Shown in pieces: positions 33,774-42,361 of a stretch of DNA of 64,000 nucleotides (position 1 is its first letter; the number at the start of each line of letters is the position of its first letter). Source of the DNA: Bog-756 sp049517675 (GTDB lineage: Bacteria; Actinomycetota; Acidimicrobiia; Acidimicrobiales; RAAP-2); assembly GCA_049517675.1 (NCBI GenBank), contig JBEKRV010000011.1, positions 1 through 64,000 on the forward strand. Direction: 5' to 3'. A program made the translations under genes and the position numbers. The notes under the pieces were generated by a model. The model ran no database searches. It saw only the letters and a program-made list of their open reading frames with translations, and had not been told where the DNA came from.

Positions 33774-35077
33774 ACGGTGGTCCGAAGGAGACCTTCGAGG
33801 TGTCCGGCGGTCGGCCGCTGTCCGGCTCGACCACCGTGCCGGGCGACAAGTCGATCTCGCACCGCGCCCTGCTGCTCGCCGCGCTGGCAGAGGGGAGGTC
33901 GACCATCGCCGGGCTGTCGACCGGCGACGACGTGACCCGCACCCGGATGGCCGTCGAGGCGCTCGGGGCCTCGGTGACGGACGAGGGCGGGATCGTCGCC
34001 GTGGTCGGCGGGCGGGGCCGGTTGACCGCCCCGGACCACACCGTCGACCTCGGCAACTCCGGCACGGGGATGCGCCTCCTGGCCGGGGTGGCGGCCTCGG
34101 TTCCCGGCGTCACCCGGGTCACCGGCGACGCGTCGCTGCGGTCCCGGCCGATGGACCGGATCGCGGTCCCCCTCGGCCTGATGGGCGCCCGGGTGGAGGG
34201 GGTGGGGGAGGGGTGCCTGCCGCCACTGACCATCACCGGCGGCTCGCTGACCGGCATCGACTACACCCCGCCGATGGCCAGCGCCCAGGTCAAGAGCGCC
34301 GTCCTGCTGGCCGGGCTCGACGCCGACGGCGAGACCGTGGTCCGGGAGCCGGTGGCGACCAGGGCCCACACCGAGGAGATGCTGGCCGAGGCCGGGGCCG
34401 ACGTCGAGGTGGAGGAGTGGGGCGCGGGGCGGATCGTCCGGCTCCGGCGCAGTGCGCTCGCGCCGCTGGGGTACGTCGTGCCCGGCGACCCGTCGCAGGC
34501 CGCGTTCTGGATCGTGGCCGGCCTCGTCGTCCCGGACAGCAGGATCACCGTCGAGCGGGTGCACCTGGGTCCCGAGCGCATCGGGTTCGTCCAGGTCCTC
34601 GAGCGGATGGGAGCCGAGATGGTGCTGGAGGGGACCGGGCCGGGGGAGGGCTCGATCACCGCGGTCGGGTCCGACCTGTCCGGCACGACGGTCCGGTCGG
34701 CCGAGATCCCGTCGCTCGACGAGGTGCCGATCCTGGCCGTCGCGGCCATGGTGGCCCGCGGGGCGACCCGCTTCCACGACGTGGGTGAGCTGCGGGTGAA
34801 GGAGTCCGACCGGCTCCAGGGGACCGTGCGGCTGGTCCGGTCCTTCGGTGGCGCGGCCCGCATCGAGGGCGACGACCTGGTCGTCGAGGGCGGTGCGACG
34901 CCGACGGCCGCCGCGGTCGACGCCGATGGGGACCATCGGATGGCCATGGCCGCGGCCGTGGCGGCCCTGGTCTGCCCCGGTGGGCGCCCCTCGGTGATCA
35001 CCGGTTGGGAGGCGGTGGCGACCAGCTACCCCGGGTTCGCCGACACCCTGGACCGCCTGGCCGGAGCGGGTTCCTGA
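33770..35077 (+). CDS. aroA: 3-phosphoshikimate 1-carboxyvinyltransferase (EPSP synthase)
   Basis: A 435-residue EPSP synthase. The N-terminal PGDKSISHRALLLAALA carries the Lys/Ser phosphate ligands; LGNSGTGMRLLAG, RPMDRIAVPLGLMGA and the C-terminal ESDRLQGTV and GDHRMAMAAAV are standard. It makes 5-enolpyruvylshikimate-3-phosphate, the step before chorismate synthase. The glycine-proline positions of the N-terminal active-site loop look like the ordinary enzyme, but I cannot assign a glyphosate class. It starts at a GTG overlapping tyrA and ends one base into the cmk ATG. Confidence 0.94.
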   Translation: MNGGPKETFEVSGGRPLSGSTTVPGDKSISHRALLLAALAEGRSTIAGLSTGDDVTRTRMAVEALGASVTDEGGIVAVVGGRGRLTAPDHTVDLGNSGTGMRLLAGVAASVPGVTRVTGDASLRSRPMDRIAVPLGLMGARVEGVGEGCLPPLTITGGSLTGIDYTPPMASAQVKSAVLLAGLDADGETVVREPVATRAHTEEMLAEAGADVEVEEWGAGRIVRLRRSALAPLGYVVPGDPSQAAFWIVAGLVVPDSRITVERVHLGPERIGFVQVLERMGAEMVLEGTGPGEGSITAVGSDLSGTTVRSAEIPSLDEVPILAVAAMVARGATRFHDVGELRVKESDRLQGTVRLVRSFGGAARIEGDDLVVEGGATPTAAAVDADGDHRMAMAAAVAALVCPGGRPSVITGWEAVATSYPGFADTLDRLAGAGS

Positions 35078-35691
35078 TGGCGCACGGGCATGTCGTCGTG
35101 GCCATCGACGGCCCGGCCGGATCGGGCAAGTCGACCCTCTCCCGGGCGCTGGCCGAGCGGTTGGGCGTCGACCGCCTGGACACCGGGGCGATGTACCGGT
35201 CGGTCGCCTGGGCGGTGCTCCAGAGGGGGGTGGACACGGGGGACGCCGACGCCGTGGCCGCGGTGGCCCGTGCGCTGGCCATCGACGTGGGCGACCACGT
35301 GGTGGCCGACGGGACCGACGTCACCGAGGCCATCCGCGGGCCCGAGGTCAGCGCCGCGGTGTCCGCGGTGGCGGCCAATCCGGCCGTTCGGGCCGTCATG
35401 GTGGATCGCCAGCGCCGGTGGGTGGCCTCCCACGGCGGTGGCGTGGTCGAGGGCCGCGACATCGGCTCGGTGGTCCTGCCCGACGCCGACCTCAAGCTGT
35501 ACCTGACCGCGCCCGAAGACGTCCGGGCCGCCCGGCGCTCCGAGGAGGGCGCCGCGGCCGTGGCCCGGAGGGACCGGCTCGACAGCACGCGTGAGGCGTC
35601 ACCGCTCGGGGTGGCCCGGGGGGCGCACGTGGTCGACACCGGAGCGCGTAGCGTGGACGAGATCGTGGATGAGGTGCTGACGTGGTTGTGA
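35077..35691 (+). CDS. cmk: Cytidylate kinase
   Basis: A 204-residue (d)CMP kinase. The P-loop is DGPAGSGKST at residues 11-20, followed by LDTGAMYRSVAWAVL, EGRDIGSVVLPDADLKLYLTA and the lid-like RRSEEGAA, all typical. It phosphorylates CMP and dCMP, complementing pyrG in pyrimidine nucleotide supply. It is shorter than the usual 220-230 residues because the insert NMP-binding region is compact. The ATG shares one base with the aroA stop, and the end overlaps plsC by 10 nt. Confidence 0.93.
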   Translation: MAHGHVVVAIDGPAGSGKSTLSRALAERLGVDRLDTGAMYRSVAWAVLQRGVDTGDADAVAAVARALAIDVGDHVVADGTDVTEAIRGPEVSAAVSAVAANPAVRAVMVDRQRRWVASHGGGVVEGRDIGSVVLPDADLKLYLTAPEDVRAARRSEEGAAAVARRDRLDSTREASPLGVARGAHVVDTGARSVDEIVDEVLTWL

Positions 35692-36410
35692 GCCCCGGAC
35701 AGGAGGCCGGCGGGCCGGGTGCGGCCGCCGACCCGTCGGCCGGCATCGAGGCGCGGGTCGACACCCGGTTCACCCCGGTCTACCGCTTCCTGCGCGTCCT
35801 CGTCCACCTGTTGAACCGGGTCGCGTTCCGCACGACGGTGTCACCCGAGGGACGTGTCCCGGCCGAGGGCCCGGTCATCGTCGCCCCGGTGCACCGCTCG
35901 TTCATCGACTTCTTCGTCGCATCCGAGGTGACCGACCGCAAGCTGCACTACATGGCCAAGGACTCCCTGTGGAAGAACGGGGCATTGGCCAGGATCCTGC
36001 CGGCGGTGGGGGCGTTCCCCGTCCACCGGGAGTCGGCCGACCGGGAGGCCATGCGTCGGGCCCAACAGGTGCTCGAGGCCGGCGAGGTGCTGATCCTGTT
36101 TCCGGAGGGTGAGCGGCGCACGGGCCCTGTCGTGCACGACCTCCACGAGGGCGTCGCCTTCCTGGCGGCCCGGACCGGTGCCACCGTGGTGCCGGTGGGC
36201 ATCGGCGGGTCGGCCTCGGTCATGCCCAAGGGGCACCGCATCCCCCGCCCCCGCCACATCCACCTGGAGGTGGGCGAGCCGATCGTGCCGCCCGGGCGCA
36301 GCGGCTCCGGCCGCGTGCCGAGGAGCCAGATCCACCAGCTGACCGAACAGCTGACCGAGGCGCTCCAGGACCTCTACGACCGTTCCGTCGAGGTCACCGG
36401 CCGGTACTGA
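35682..36410 (+). CDS. 1-acyl-sn-glycerol-3-phosphate acyltransferase (PlsC-like)
   Basis: A 242-residue acyltransferase. The catalytic H-x4-D is HRSFID (71-76), the acceptor-binding motif is FPEGERR, and VPVGIGGSASVMPKG matches motif IV. A hydrophobic stretch around residues 36-50 could anchor it to the membrane. It probably adds the second acyl chain in phosphatidic acid synthesis. In many actinobacteria a plsC gene lies between cmk and der or ispH, and that context is kept here. GTG start inside the cmk end. Confidence 0.88.
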   Translation: MVVSPGQEAGGPGAAADPSAGIEARVDTRFTPVYRFLRVLVHLLNRVAFRTTVSPEGRVPAEGPVIVAPVHRSFIDFFVASEVTDRKLHYMAKDSLWKNGALARILPAVGAFPVHRESADREAMRRAQQVLEAGEVLILFPEGERRTGPVVHDLHEGVAFLAARTGATVVPVGIGGSASVMPKGHRIPRPRHIHLEVGEPIVPPGRSGSGRVPRSQIHQLTEQLTEALQDLYDRSVEVTGRY

Positions 36411-36453
36411 CCGGCCACCCCGACGGTCGTGGCGTGCCCTGGCGTCGCCCGGA

Positions 36454-37302
36454 CTAGCGGCGGGTGCGGTTGCCCAGGGTGACCCGTGCCCACGTGGTCA
36501 GGATCACCGCGGCGTAGCTGAGGCCGAACACCAGGTTCCCACCCTTCTTCGACGTCCCCGAGGCCCGGGGATGCCACATGGTGGGTCGTTGGGTGATCCG
36601 CCACCCGCGGCTCGAGGCGGTGATGACCACCTCGGCCGTCTGGTACTGGTCCTGGACCAGGTGGGGTGCGATGTCGTCGAGCACCTCGATCCGGAACGCC
36701 CGGTACCCGTTCGACGAGTCGGTCAGCTGCTGGCGGGCGATGGCGTTGAGGGCCCAGGCGTAGACCTTGACACCGGCGCGTCGGAACCGGTCGGTCGTCT
36801 GGTCGGTGCCGAGCCGCCGGGACGCGATGACGAAGTCGGCCGTGTCGTCGAGCAGGGGCTCGAGCATGGTGGGCATCTCGGTGGGGTCGTTCTGGCCGTC
36901 GGCGTCGATGGTCACCACGTACCGGGCACCGTGGGCCGCGGCGAGCCCGTAGCCGAGTCGCAGTGCCGCCCCCTGGCCGAGGTTGACCGGGAGCACGCAG
37001 GTGTACGCACCGGCGTCGAAGGCCACGTCGGCCGTGCGGTCGGTCCCCCCGTCGACCACCACCAGTGTCGACACCTCGAGGTCCCCGACGAAGGCGGGCA
37101 CGGCCTTCAGGACCGCCCCGATGTTCTCCTCCTCGTGGTAGGCGGCCACCAGGGCGACCACCGGGCCGAAGTGGAGGTCCGGGTAGCGGGCCTCGAACTC
37201 CGCGCTCGCCCGATCGCGTACGTAGGCGATCAGGCGGGCCGACCGCCGGGCGGCGCGGCTGTCGGGGAGGGTCAGCCAACGGTGGCGCTGGGTGGGCGCC
37301 AT
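36454..37302 (-). CDS. GT2-family glycosyltransferase (dolichyl-phosphate-mannose/UDP-glucose type)
   Basis: A 282-residue GT-A glycosyltransferase. It has ALVAAYHEEENIGAVLKAVP at its start, VVVDGGTDRTAD, LPVNLGQGAALRLGYGLA, and the metal motif TIDADGQNDPTEM (D-x-D). The C-terminal hydrophobic stretch LVFGLSYAAVILTTWARV is a single membrane anchor. This group makes polyprenol-phosphate sugars, the donors used by GT-C enzymes, several of which lie in this window; that link is inference. ATG overlaps the upstream HD gene stop codon (ATGA). It converges on plsC. Confidence 0.85.
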   Translation of the reverse strand: MAPTQRHRWLTLPDSRAARRSARLIAYVRDRASAEFEARYPDLHFGPVVALVAAYHEEENIGAVLKAVPAFVGDLEVSTLVVVDGGTDRTADVAFDAGAYTCVLPVNLGQGAALRLGYGLAAAHGARYVVTIDADGQNDPTEMPTMLEPLLDDTADFVIASRRLGTDQTTDRFRRAGVKVYAWALNAIARQQLTDSSNGYRAFRIEVLDDIAPHLVQDQYQTAEVVITASSRGWRITQRPTMWHPRASGTSKKGGNLVFGLSYAAVILTTWARVTLGNRTRR

Positions 37303-37850
37303 CAGAGGGAGTGGGGGTGGGCGAAGACGGCCCGGACCTTCGCCTCGAAGTGGTCGAGGCCCTCGGTCGGGTACCCCGGGTCGAAGCTGGTCTGGTCCCA
37401 CTCGTCGGCGAACCGCTCGGCCAGCGGGTACCACGGCTCGTCCCGGTGGTTCTCCCGCAGCCCGGGGTCCATGTCGAAGTGGTGGTAGTAGTGCCGGCCC
37501 TGGAAGTCCTGGTGGTAGAGGATCGTCTGGGCGACCTCGTCGCGCACGTAGGGGCGGAGGATCTCCGCCGCGATGCGGGGGTGATTGGGGACCGAGATCG
37601 CCTTGCCGATGTCGTGGCACAGCGACGCCACCACCAACTGGTCGTCGGCACCCGCCTCCTCGGCCCGGGTGGCGGTCTGGAGGCAGTGGGTGAGCTGGTC
37701 GACGGCGAACCCGTCCACCACGTCGGCCAGGGACTCGAGCAGGAGCAGCACCCGGTCGGCCACGCGCCCCTGGTTCTTCATGGTCTCGGCCCCGATGACG
37801 CTCCACTGTTCGGCGGTCGAGACGTCCATGCTGGTGAACGATGTCGTCAT
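37302..37850 (-). CDS. HD-domain protein, PhnZ/inositol-oxygenase-like
   Basis: A 182-residue HD-domain protein. Metal ligands are suggested by His55 (DQLTHCLQTATRAEEAGADD), His79-Asp80 (CHDIGK), His90 (VPNHPRIAAEIL) and His113 (ILYHQDFQGRHYYHHF). The spacing and the TATRAEEAGAD segment resemble PhnZ-type mixed-valent di-iron oxygenases more than nucleotide phosphohydrolases. No phosphonate genes are nearby, so the substrate is unknown. It is coupled to the GT2 gene through an overlapping start and lies 37 nt downstream of ispH on the same strand. Confidence 0.7.
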   Translation of the reverse strand: MTTSFTSMDVSTAEQWSVIGAETMKNQGRVADRVLLLLESLADVVDGFAVDQLTHCLQTATRAEEAGADDQLVVASLCHDIGKAISVPNHPRIAAEILRPYVRDEVAQTILYHQDFQGRHYYHHFDMDPGLRENHRDEPWYPLAERFADEWDQTSFDPGYPTEGLDHFEAKVRAVFAHPHSL

Positions 37851-37886
37851 GGTGACAGTCTCGCGCCGAATGGGTCGCCCGGTCGC

Positions 37887-38978
37887 CTACGCCAGGAGGG
37901 CGATCTGCTCCAGCACGTCGGCCGCCGCCGTGGTCCGGTCGTCGGCGAGCACCCGCCGCCGGGGATCGGGGTCGGCCGCATCCGGTTCCGCGCCGACGGT
38001 GCCGCCGAGCAGCCCGAGCGCGGCCTCGAGCCCCCGCAGGAGCTCGCGGAGCTCCGGCGGGGGAGGGAAGTACTCCTCCTCGACGGTGACGGCGTAGCTC
38101 TCGACCCCGTCGACCGGGGCGAGGCGCTCGACCACCGCGTCGACCAGGGCCTCGGGTGCCGACGCCCCGGCGGTCACCCCGACCGTCCCGGTGAGGTCGT
38201 CGGGCAGCTCGGAGGCGTCGTTGATCCGGACGACCCGCGGGCACCCGAACGCGGTGGCCACCTTGGTCAGGGCCACCGTGTTGGAGGAGTTCTCCGAGCC
38301 GATGACCACGATCGCGTCGCACCGTCCGGCCAACGCCTTCAGCGCGGCCTGCCGGTTGGTGGTGGCGAAGCACAGGTCGCTCCGGTTGGGCATCCACAGG
38401 TCGGGGAAGCGCTCGCGGGCCCGCTCGACGATCCCCGCCCACTCGTCGTGGCTGAGGGTGGTCTGGGCGAGGAGGGCGACCATCGGGGCGGCCCCGCCGT
38501 CCCCCGGGGGGGCCAGGTCGAGGGCGTCCACGTCGTCGACGCGTTCGAGGAGCCGGACCGACTCCGGTGCCACCGCCATGGTGCCCACCGCCTCCTCGTG
38601 CCCGTGGTGGCCGACGTAGAGCACGGTGTACCCCTTGCGGGCCCGGACCTTGAGCTCGTGGTGGACCTTGGTCACCAGCGGACACACGGCATCGACCACC
38701 ACCCGCCCGGCGGTACGGGCGGCCTCGACCACCTCGGGGGCCGAGCCGTGCGCCGACAGCATCAGCGGCGCGCCCGGCGGCACCTCGGTCACGTCGTCGA
38801 CGAAGACCACTCCCTTGGCGACGAACTGCTCCACCACGTGCCGGTTGTGGACGATCTCGTGGTAGCAGTACACGGGCGGTTCGAACACCCGCACCATCCA
38901 GGCGAGGGCCTTGATCGCCTTCTCCACCCCGGCGCAGAACCCGCGGGGCTCGGCCAGGATCACGCGTTCGACGGGCAC
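37887..38978 (-). CDS. ispH: 4-hydroxy-3-methylbut-2-enyl diphosphate reductase
   Basis: A 363-residue IspH, last enzyme of the MEP isoprenoid pathway. The three [4Fe-4S] ligands are Cys15 (PRGFCAGV), Cys99 (VDAVCPLV) and Cys203 (DLCFATTNRQ), and the proton-relay Glu is in HHGHEEAVGT. The family usually ends near residue 310; the last 50 residues here are Pro/Asp/Arg-rich, then a short helix, and look like an added tail. Isoprenoid supply would feed the polyprenol carriers used by the neighbouring GT2 and GT-C enzymes. ATG start. Confidence 0.94.
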   Translation of the reverse strand: MPVERVILAEPRGFCAGVEKAIKALAWMVRVFEPPVYCYHEIVHNRHVVEQFVAKGVVFVDDVTEVPPGAPLMLSAHGSAPEVVEAARTAGRVVVDAVCPLVTKVHHELKVRARKGYTVLYVGHHGHEEAVGTMAVAPESVRLLERVDDVDALDLAPPGDGGAAPMVALLAQTTLSHDEWAGIVERARERFPDLWMPNRSDLCFATTNRQAALKALAGRCDAIVVIGSENSSNTVALTKVATAFGCPRVVRINDASELPDDLTGTVGVTAGASAPEALVDAVVERLAPVDGVESYAVTVEEEYFPPPPELRELLRGLEAALGLLGGTVGAEPDAADPDPRRRVLADDRTTAAADVLEQIALLA

Positions 38979-39073
38979 CGGTCCAGGCTACCGGGGAGCG
39001 GTCGCCGGCCCGGTGCGGCCCCACCGCAGGGGTGAGGGCGTCGGCCCGTGTCGCACCGGGTAGCCTGGAGGAC

Positions 39074-40531
39074 ATGTCGGCGCCCCGAGTGACGACGGCA
39101 CCGAGGGTCGTCGCCGTCACCGAATCGTCACCGGCAGCGCTGTCCGGACTCCGAGCCGGCGATGAGCTCCTGTCGCTCAACGGGCGCACCCCGCGTGACG
39201 TCATCGAATACAGCCTCCTGGTGGACGAGCCCGAACTGGACCTCGTCGTCCGCCGTCGTGGGCTGGACGGTCCGATGGAGTTGGCGGTCCGGAAGGACCC
39301 GGGCGAGCCGCTCGGCATCGAGGTCTCCTCGGCCCTCTTCGACCGTGTGCGGACCTGCGACAACCACTGCGAGTTCTGCTTCATCCACCAGTTGCCCAAG
39401 GGCATGCGACGCAGCCTGTCGCTGAAGGACGACGACTACCGCCTGTCCTTCCTCTACGGGAACTTCACCACGCTCACCCGGTTCACGGAGATGGACCTCG
39501 AGCGGGTGCTGACCGAACGGCTCAGCCCGCTGTTCGTCTCCATCCACGCCACCGACCCCGACGTCCGCGCCGGCTTGCTGCGCAACCGGAGGGGCGCCAC
39601 CAGCCTGCGGTGGCTGAGCGCCCTCCTCGACGGCGGCATCGAGGTCCACGGCCAGGTCGTGGTCTGCCCGGGACGCAACGACGGGGACATCCTGGAGGAC
39701 ACCCTGGCCGGCGTGCTCGACCGCTACCCGCAGCTGGCCACCGTGGCGTGCGTGCCCCTCGGCGTCAGCACGTTCTCCCACGAGGACGCCATGCGGCCGC
39801 ACACCATCGAGGAGGCCGCGGCCGTCTGCGACCTGGTCGACCGGTGGCAGCGGACGTTCCTCTCGGCGATCGGGCGCCGGATGGTGTTCGCGGCCGACGA
39901 GTACTACCTGATGGCCGAACGACCATTCCCTCCGGCCGCCACCTACGAGGGGTTCCCCCAGCACGAAAACGGACTGGGGATGGCCCGGGCCTTCGAGGCC
40001 GCCTTCGGGGGCGACGAGCACGCCGCGCTCGGGGTCCGTCCCGGGTTCTTCGCCGCCGTGGACGGCGCCCCGGCATCCGGCTACCGCTCCCCGCGGGCCA
40101 CCGGGGACCGGGCCGGCGGACCGGTGGACGGCACGGCACCCGTGGCCATCCTCACCGGTGAGTACGGTGCCCGGGTGCTCGCGCCGCTGGTCGGCTCGCT
40201 CGGGAGGGACGACGTCCGCCTCGTCCCGGTGGCCAACCACTTCTTCGGGGGGAACATCGGGGTGTCGGGGCTGCTCACCGGCACCGACCTGACCGCGGTG
40301 CTGGCCGGCGAGCCCGAGGGCCACCGCTACCTGTTGCCCGACTCGTGCCTGTCCGAGGGCCGGTTCCTCGACGACCTGACCCTGGCCGACCTGCCCCGTG
40401 CCGTCGAGGTGGTGGCCACCGACGGCCTCTCGTTGCGGCGGGCCCTCGAGGGTCGCCCCGGGCGGGGCCCGTCCACTTCGTCCGAATCGGGTCCCGCACG
40501 GGTGCCGGTGACCCTGGGTGCACCCCGATGA
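39074..40531 (+). CDS. DUF512 PDZ-radical-SAM-like protein
   Basis: A 485-residue protein with an N-terminal PDZ-like domain (SPAALSGLRAGDELLSLNGRTPRD), then a Cys cluster C95-D-N-H-C99-E-F-C102 of the radical SAM type (C-x3-C-x2-C), FIHQLPKGMRRSL, SIHATDPDVRAGLLRN and a C-terminal DUF512 domain (ANHFFGGNIGVSGLLTG). This is a widespread but uncharacterised family (YtoX/DUF512). It regularly precedes der, hinting at a role tied to ribosome or envelope biogenesis. ATG 39074 follows TAGCCT at 39061-39066 by 7 nt. The stop overlaps der. Confidence 0.85.
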   Translation: MSAPRVTTAPRVVAVTESSPAALSGLRAGDELLSLNGRTPRDVIEYSLLVDEPELDLVVRRRGLDGPMELAVRKDPGEPLGIEVSSALFDRVRTCDNHCEFCFIHQLPKGMRRSLSLKDDDYRLSFLYGNFTTLTRFTEMDLERVLTERLSPLFVSIHATDPDVRAGLLRNRRGATSLRWLSALLDGGIEVHGQVVVCPGRNDGDILEDTLAGVLDRYPQLATVACVPLGVSTFSHEDAMRPHTIEEAAAVCDLVDRWQRTFLSAIGRRMVFAADEYYLMAERPFPPAATYEGFPQHENGLGMARAFEAAFGGDEHAALGVRPGFFAAVDGAPASGYRSPRATGDRAGGPVDGTAPVAILTGEYGARVLAPLVGSLGRDDVRLVPVANHFFGGNIGVSGLLTGTDLTAVLAGEPEGHRYLLPDSCLSEGRFLDDLTLADLPRAVEVVATDGLSLRRALEGRPGRGPSTSSESGPARVPVTLGAPR

Positions 40532-41964
40532 CGCCCACCAGGAACGAGATCCCGGCGCGCGTCCTGCCCCTGGTGGTGGTGGCCGGGCGGCCCAACGTGG
40601 GGAAGTCCACGCTGGTCAACCGCATCGTCGGTCGTCGGGCGGCCGTGGTCGAGGAGCGACCGGGGGTCACCCGTGATCGCAAGGAGCTCGACGCCGAGTG
40701 GTGCGGGCACCAGTTCACCATCGTCGACACCGGCGGCTGGCTGTCGACCGACGACCCGCTCGACGCCCAGGTGAGCGCCCAGGCCGAGCGGGCCATCGAC
40801 GAGGCCGACGTGATCCTCTTCGTGGTCGACGTGACGGTCGGCCTGACCGACGAGGACCTGGACGTCGCCAGGGTGCTGAAGCGGTCGCGCCGACCGGTGC
40901 GGGTCGTGGTCAACAAGGTCGACTCGTCCCAGCGCGAGGCCGACGCGTGGGACGCCCTGTCGCTCGGGCTCGGGGACCCGTGGCCGGTGAGCGCCCTGCA
41001 CGGGCGGGGCACGGGTGATCTCCTCGACGACGTGGTCAGGGCGCTGCCCGAACCCGCCGGTGTCACCGCCGCCGGGACGGGGACGGCCGACACGAGGGCC
41101 GACGGGGAGGGCGGGGCGGACGACGACGACGACGGCGTCGTCGACCTGGTGGCCGGCACCGAGACGGAGGCGGGCATCCCCCGGGTGGCGCTGGTCGGCC
41201 GTCCGAACGTCGGCAAGTCCACCCTGTTCAACCGGCTGGTGGGCGACGAGCGGTCGGTCACCCACGACGCCCCGGGCACCACCCGCGACGCGGTGGACAC
41301 CATCGTGGAGACCCCCGAGGGCACCGTCTGCTTCATCGACACCGCGGGCATGCGCCGCAAGTCCCGGACCGAGCGCGGCACCGAGTACTTCTCGGTCCTG
41401 CGGGCGCTCGACGCCCTCGACCGGGCCGACATCGCCCTCCTGGTCATCGACGCGACCGCCGGGATCACCCACCAGGACCAGCGGCTGGCCGAGCGGATCG
41501 GCGCTTCCGGCTGTCCGGTGGTGGTCGTCCTCAACAAGTGGGAGCTCGTGGCGACCGAGGACCGGGTCGGCGTCCTGGCCGACGTGGGGGACCGGCTGGC
41601 CTTCCTGGGCGAGGCCCCCGTCCTCAAGATCAGTGCGCTCTCGGGCCTCGGGGTGCACCACATCCTGCCCGCCGTGGCCGCCGCCGAGGAGGCCTACCAC
41701 TCGCGGATCCCGACCGGTGAGCTGAACCGCGCCCTCAAATCGATCCAGGTGGCACACCCCCCGGTGGGTGCGCGGATCCAGTACGGCGTCCAGGGAGCCA
41801 ACGACCCGCCCACCTTCACGCTGTTCACCAACGGTCGCCTGCAGCCCACCTACCTCCGCTACGTCGAGCGGGGACTGCGCGAGCGGTTCGAGCTCGGGCC
41901 CACCCCGATCAAGATCCGGGTGCGGGCGAAGGGCGCCAACGGTGGCGGGGGACGGAAGCGGTGA
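40528..41964 (+). CDS. der: Ribosome-assembly GTPase Der (EngA)
   Basis: A 478-residue GTPase with two G domains. G1 P-loops are GRPNVGKST at about residues 20-28 and again at about 224-232; both have the DTGG/DTAG switch and NKVD/NKWE specificity motifs. A C-terminal KH-like domain (RALKSIQVAHPPVGARIQYG) completes the fold. An acidic linker (DGEGGADDDDDG) between the domains is longer than usual. Der acts in 50S subunit maturation. The ATG overlaps the DUF512 stop codon (ATGA). Confidence 0.94.
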   Translation: MTPTRNEIPARVLPLVVVAGRPNVGKSTLVNRIVGRRAAVVEERPGVTRDRKELDAEWCGHQFTIVDTGGWLSTDDPLDAQVSAQAERAIDEADVILFVVDVTVGLTDEDLDVARVLKRSRRPVRVVVNKVDSSQREADAWDALSLGLGDPWPVSALHGRGTGDLLDDVVRALPEPAGVTAAGTGTADTRADGEGGADDDDDGVVDLVAGTETEAGIPRVALVGRPNVGKSTLFNRLVGDERSVTHDAPGTTRDAVDTIVETPEGTVCFIDTAGMRRKSRTERGTEYFSVLRALDALDRADIALLVIDATAGITHQDQRLAERIGASGCPVVVVLNKWELVATEDRVGVLADVGDRLAFLGEAPVLKISALSGLGVHHILPAVAAAEEAYHSRIPTGELNRALKSIQVAHPPVGARIQYGVQGANDPPTFTLFTNGRLQPTYLRYVERGLRERFELGPTPIKIRVRAKGANGGGGRKR

Positions 41965-41985
41965 TCGGGTCGGAGGAGGGGCACC

Positions 41986-42183
41986 GTGCCCTGGTGTGAG
42001 GCGTGCGACGTCGAGGTCGGGACCGAGGAGCTCGCCGAGGACGGGACCTGCCCCACGTGCGGTTCGCCCACCCTCGAGCACCGCAGGCAGCCGTGGTGGT
42101 TCAAGTTCCTCGCGGTGGCCACGGTGGTCTACCTGGGCTACCGGACGTTCCAGGGAGTGACCTGGGTCGTCCACCACGCGTGA
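41986..42183 (+). CDS. Small zinc-ribbon membrane protein
   Basis: A 65-residue protein. Residues 1-27 carry two CxxC pairs (C-E-A-C and C-P-T-C) forming a rubredoxin-like zinc ribbon. After a basic stretch (EHRRQPWW) a single membrane helix FKFLAVATVVYLGYRTF follows. Nothing is known of its function. It starts with GTG after GGAGGAGGGG, 21 nt downstream of der, and is probably the last gene of the DUF512-der unit. Confidence 0.75.
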   Translation: MPWCEACDVEVGTEELAEDGTCPTCGSPTLEHRRQPWWFKFLAVATVVYLGYRTFQGVTWVVHHA

Positions 42184-42361
42184 CCGGGTCCACCCGCCGC
42201 CTCCGCCCGAAAGTGCCACCGAGCGTGACGGAACCCGCCGGAACATGAACGGGGAGTGACGGTTCCGTGTCGGATCCACGGACCGTCGGTCCGGTTCGGA
42301 TACGTTTCCCGAGGTCCTGCGGGTGCAGGGCCGATCACCACGAAGCTCCGGGGGGACCACC

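Noticed and set aside
37065..39035. 656-codon plus-strand frame across the GT2, HD and ispH genes
   Set aside because: It spans three confidently identified genes on the other strand, so it is a shadow.
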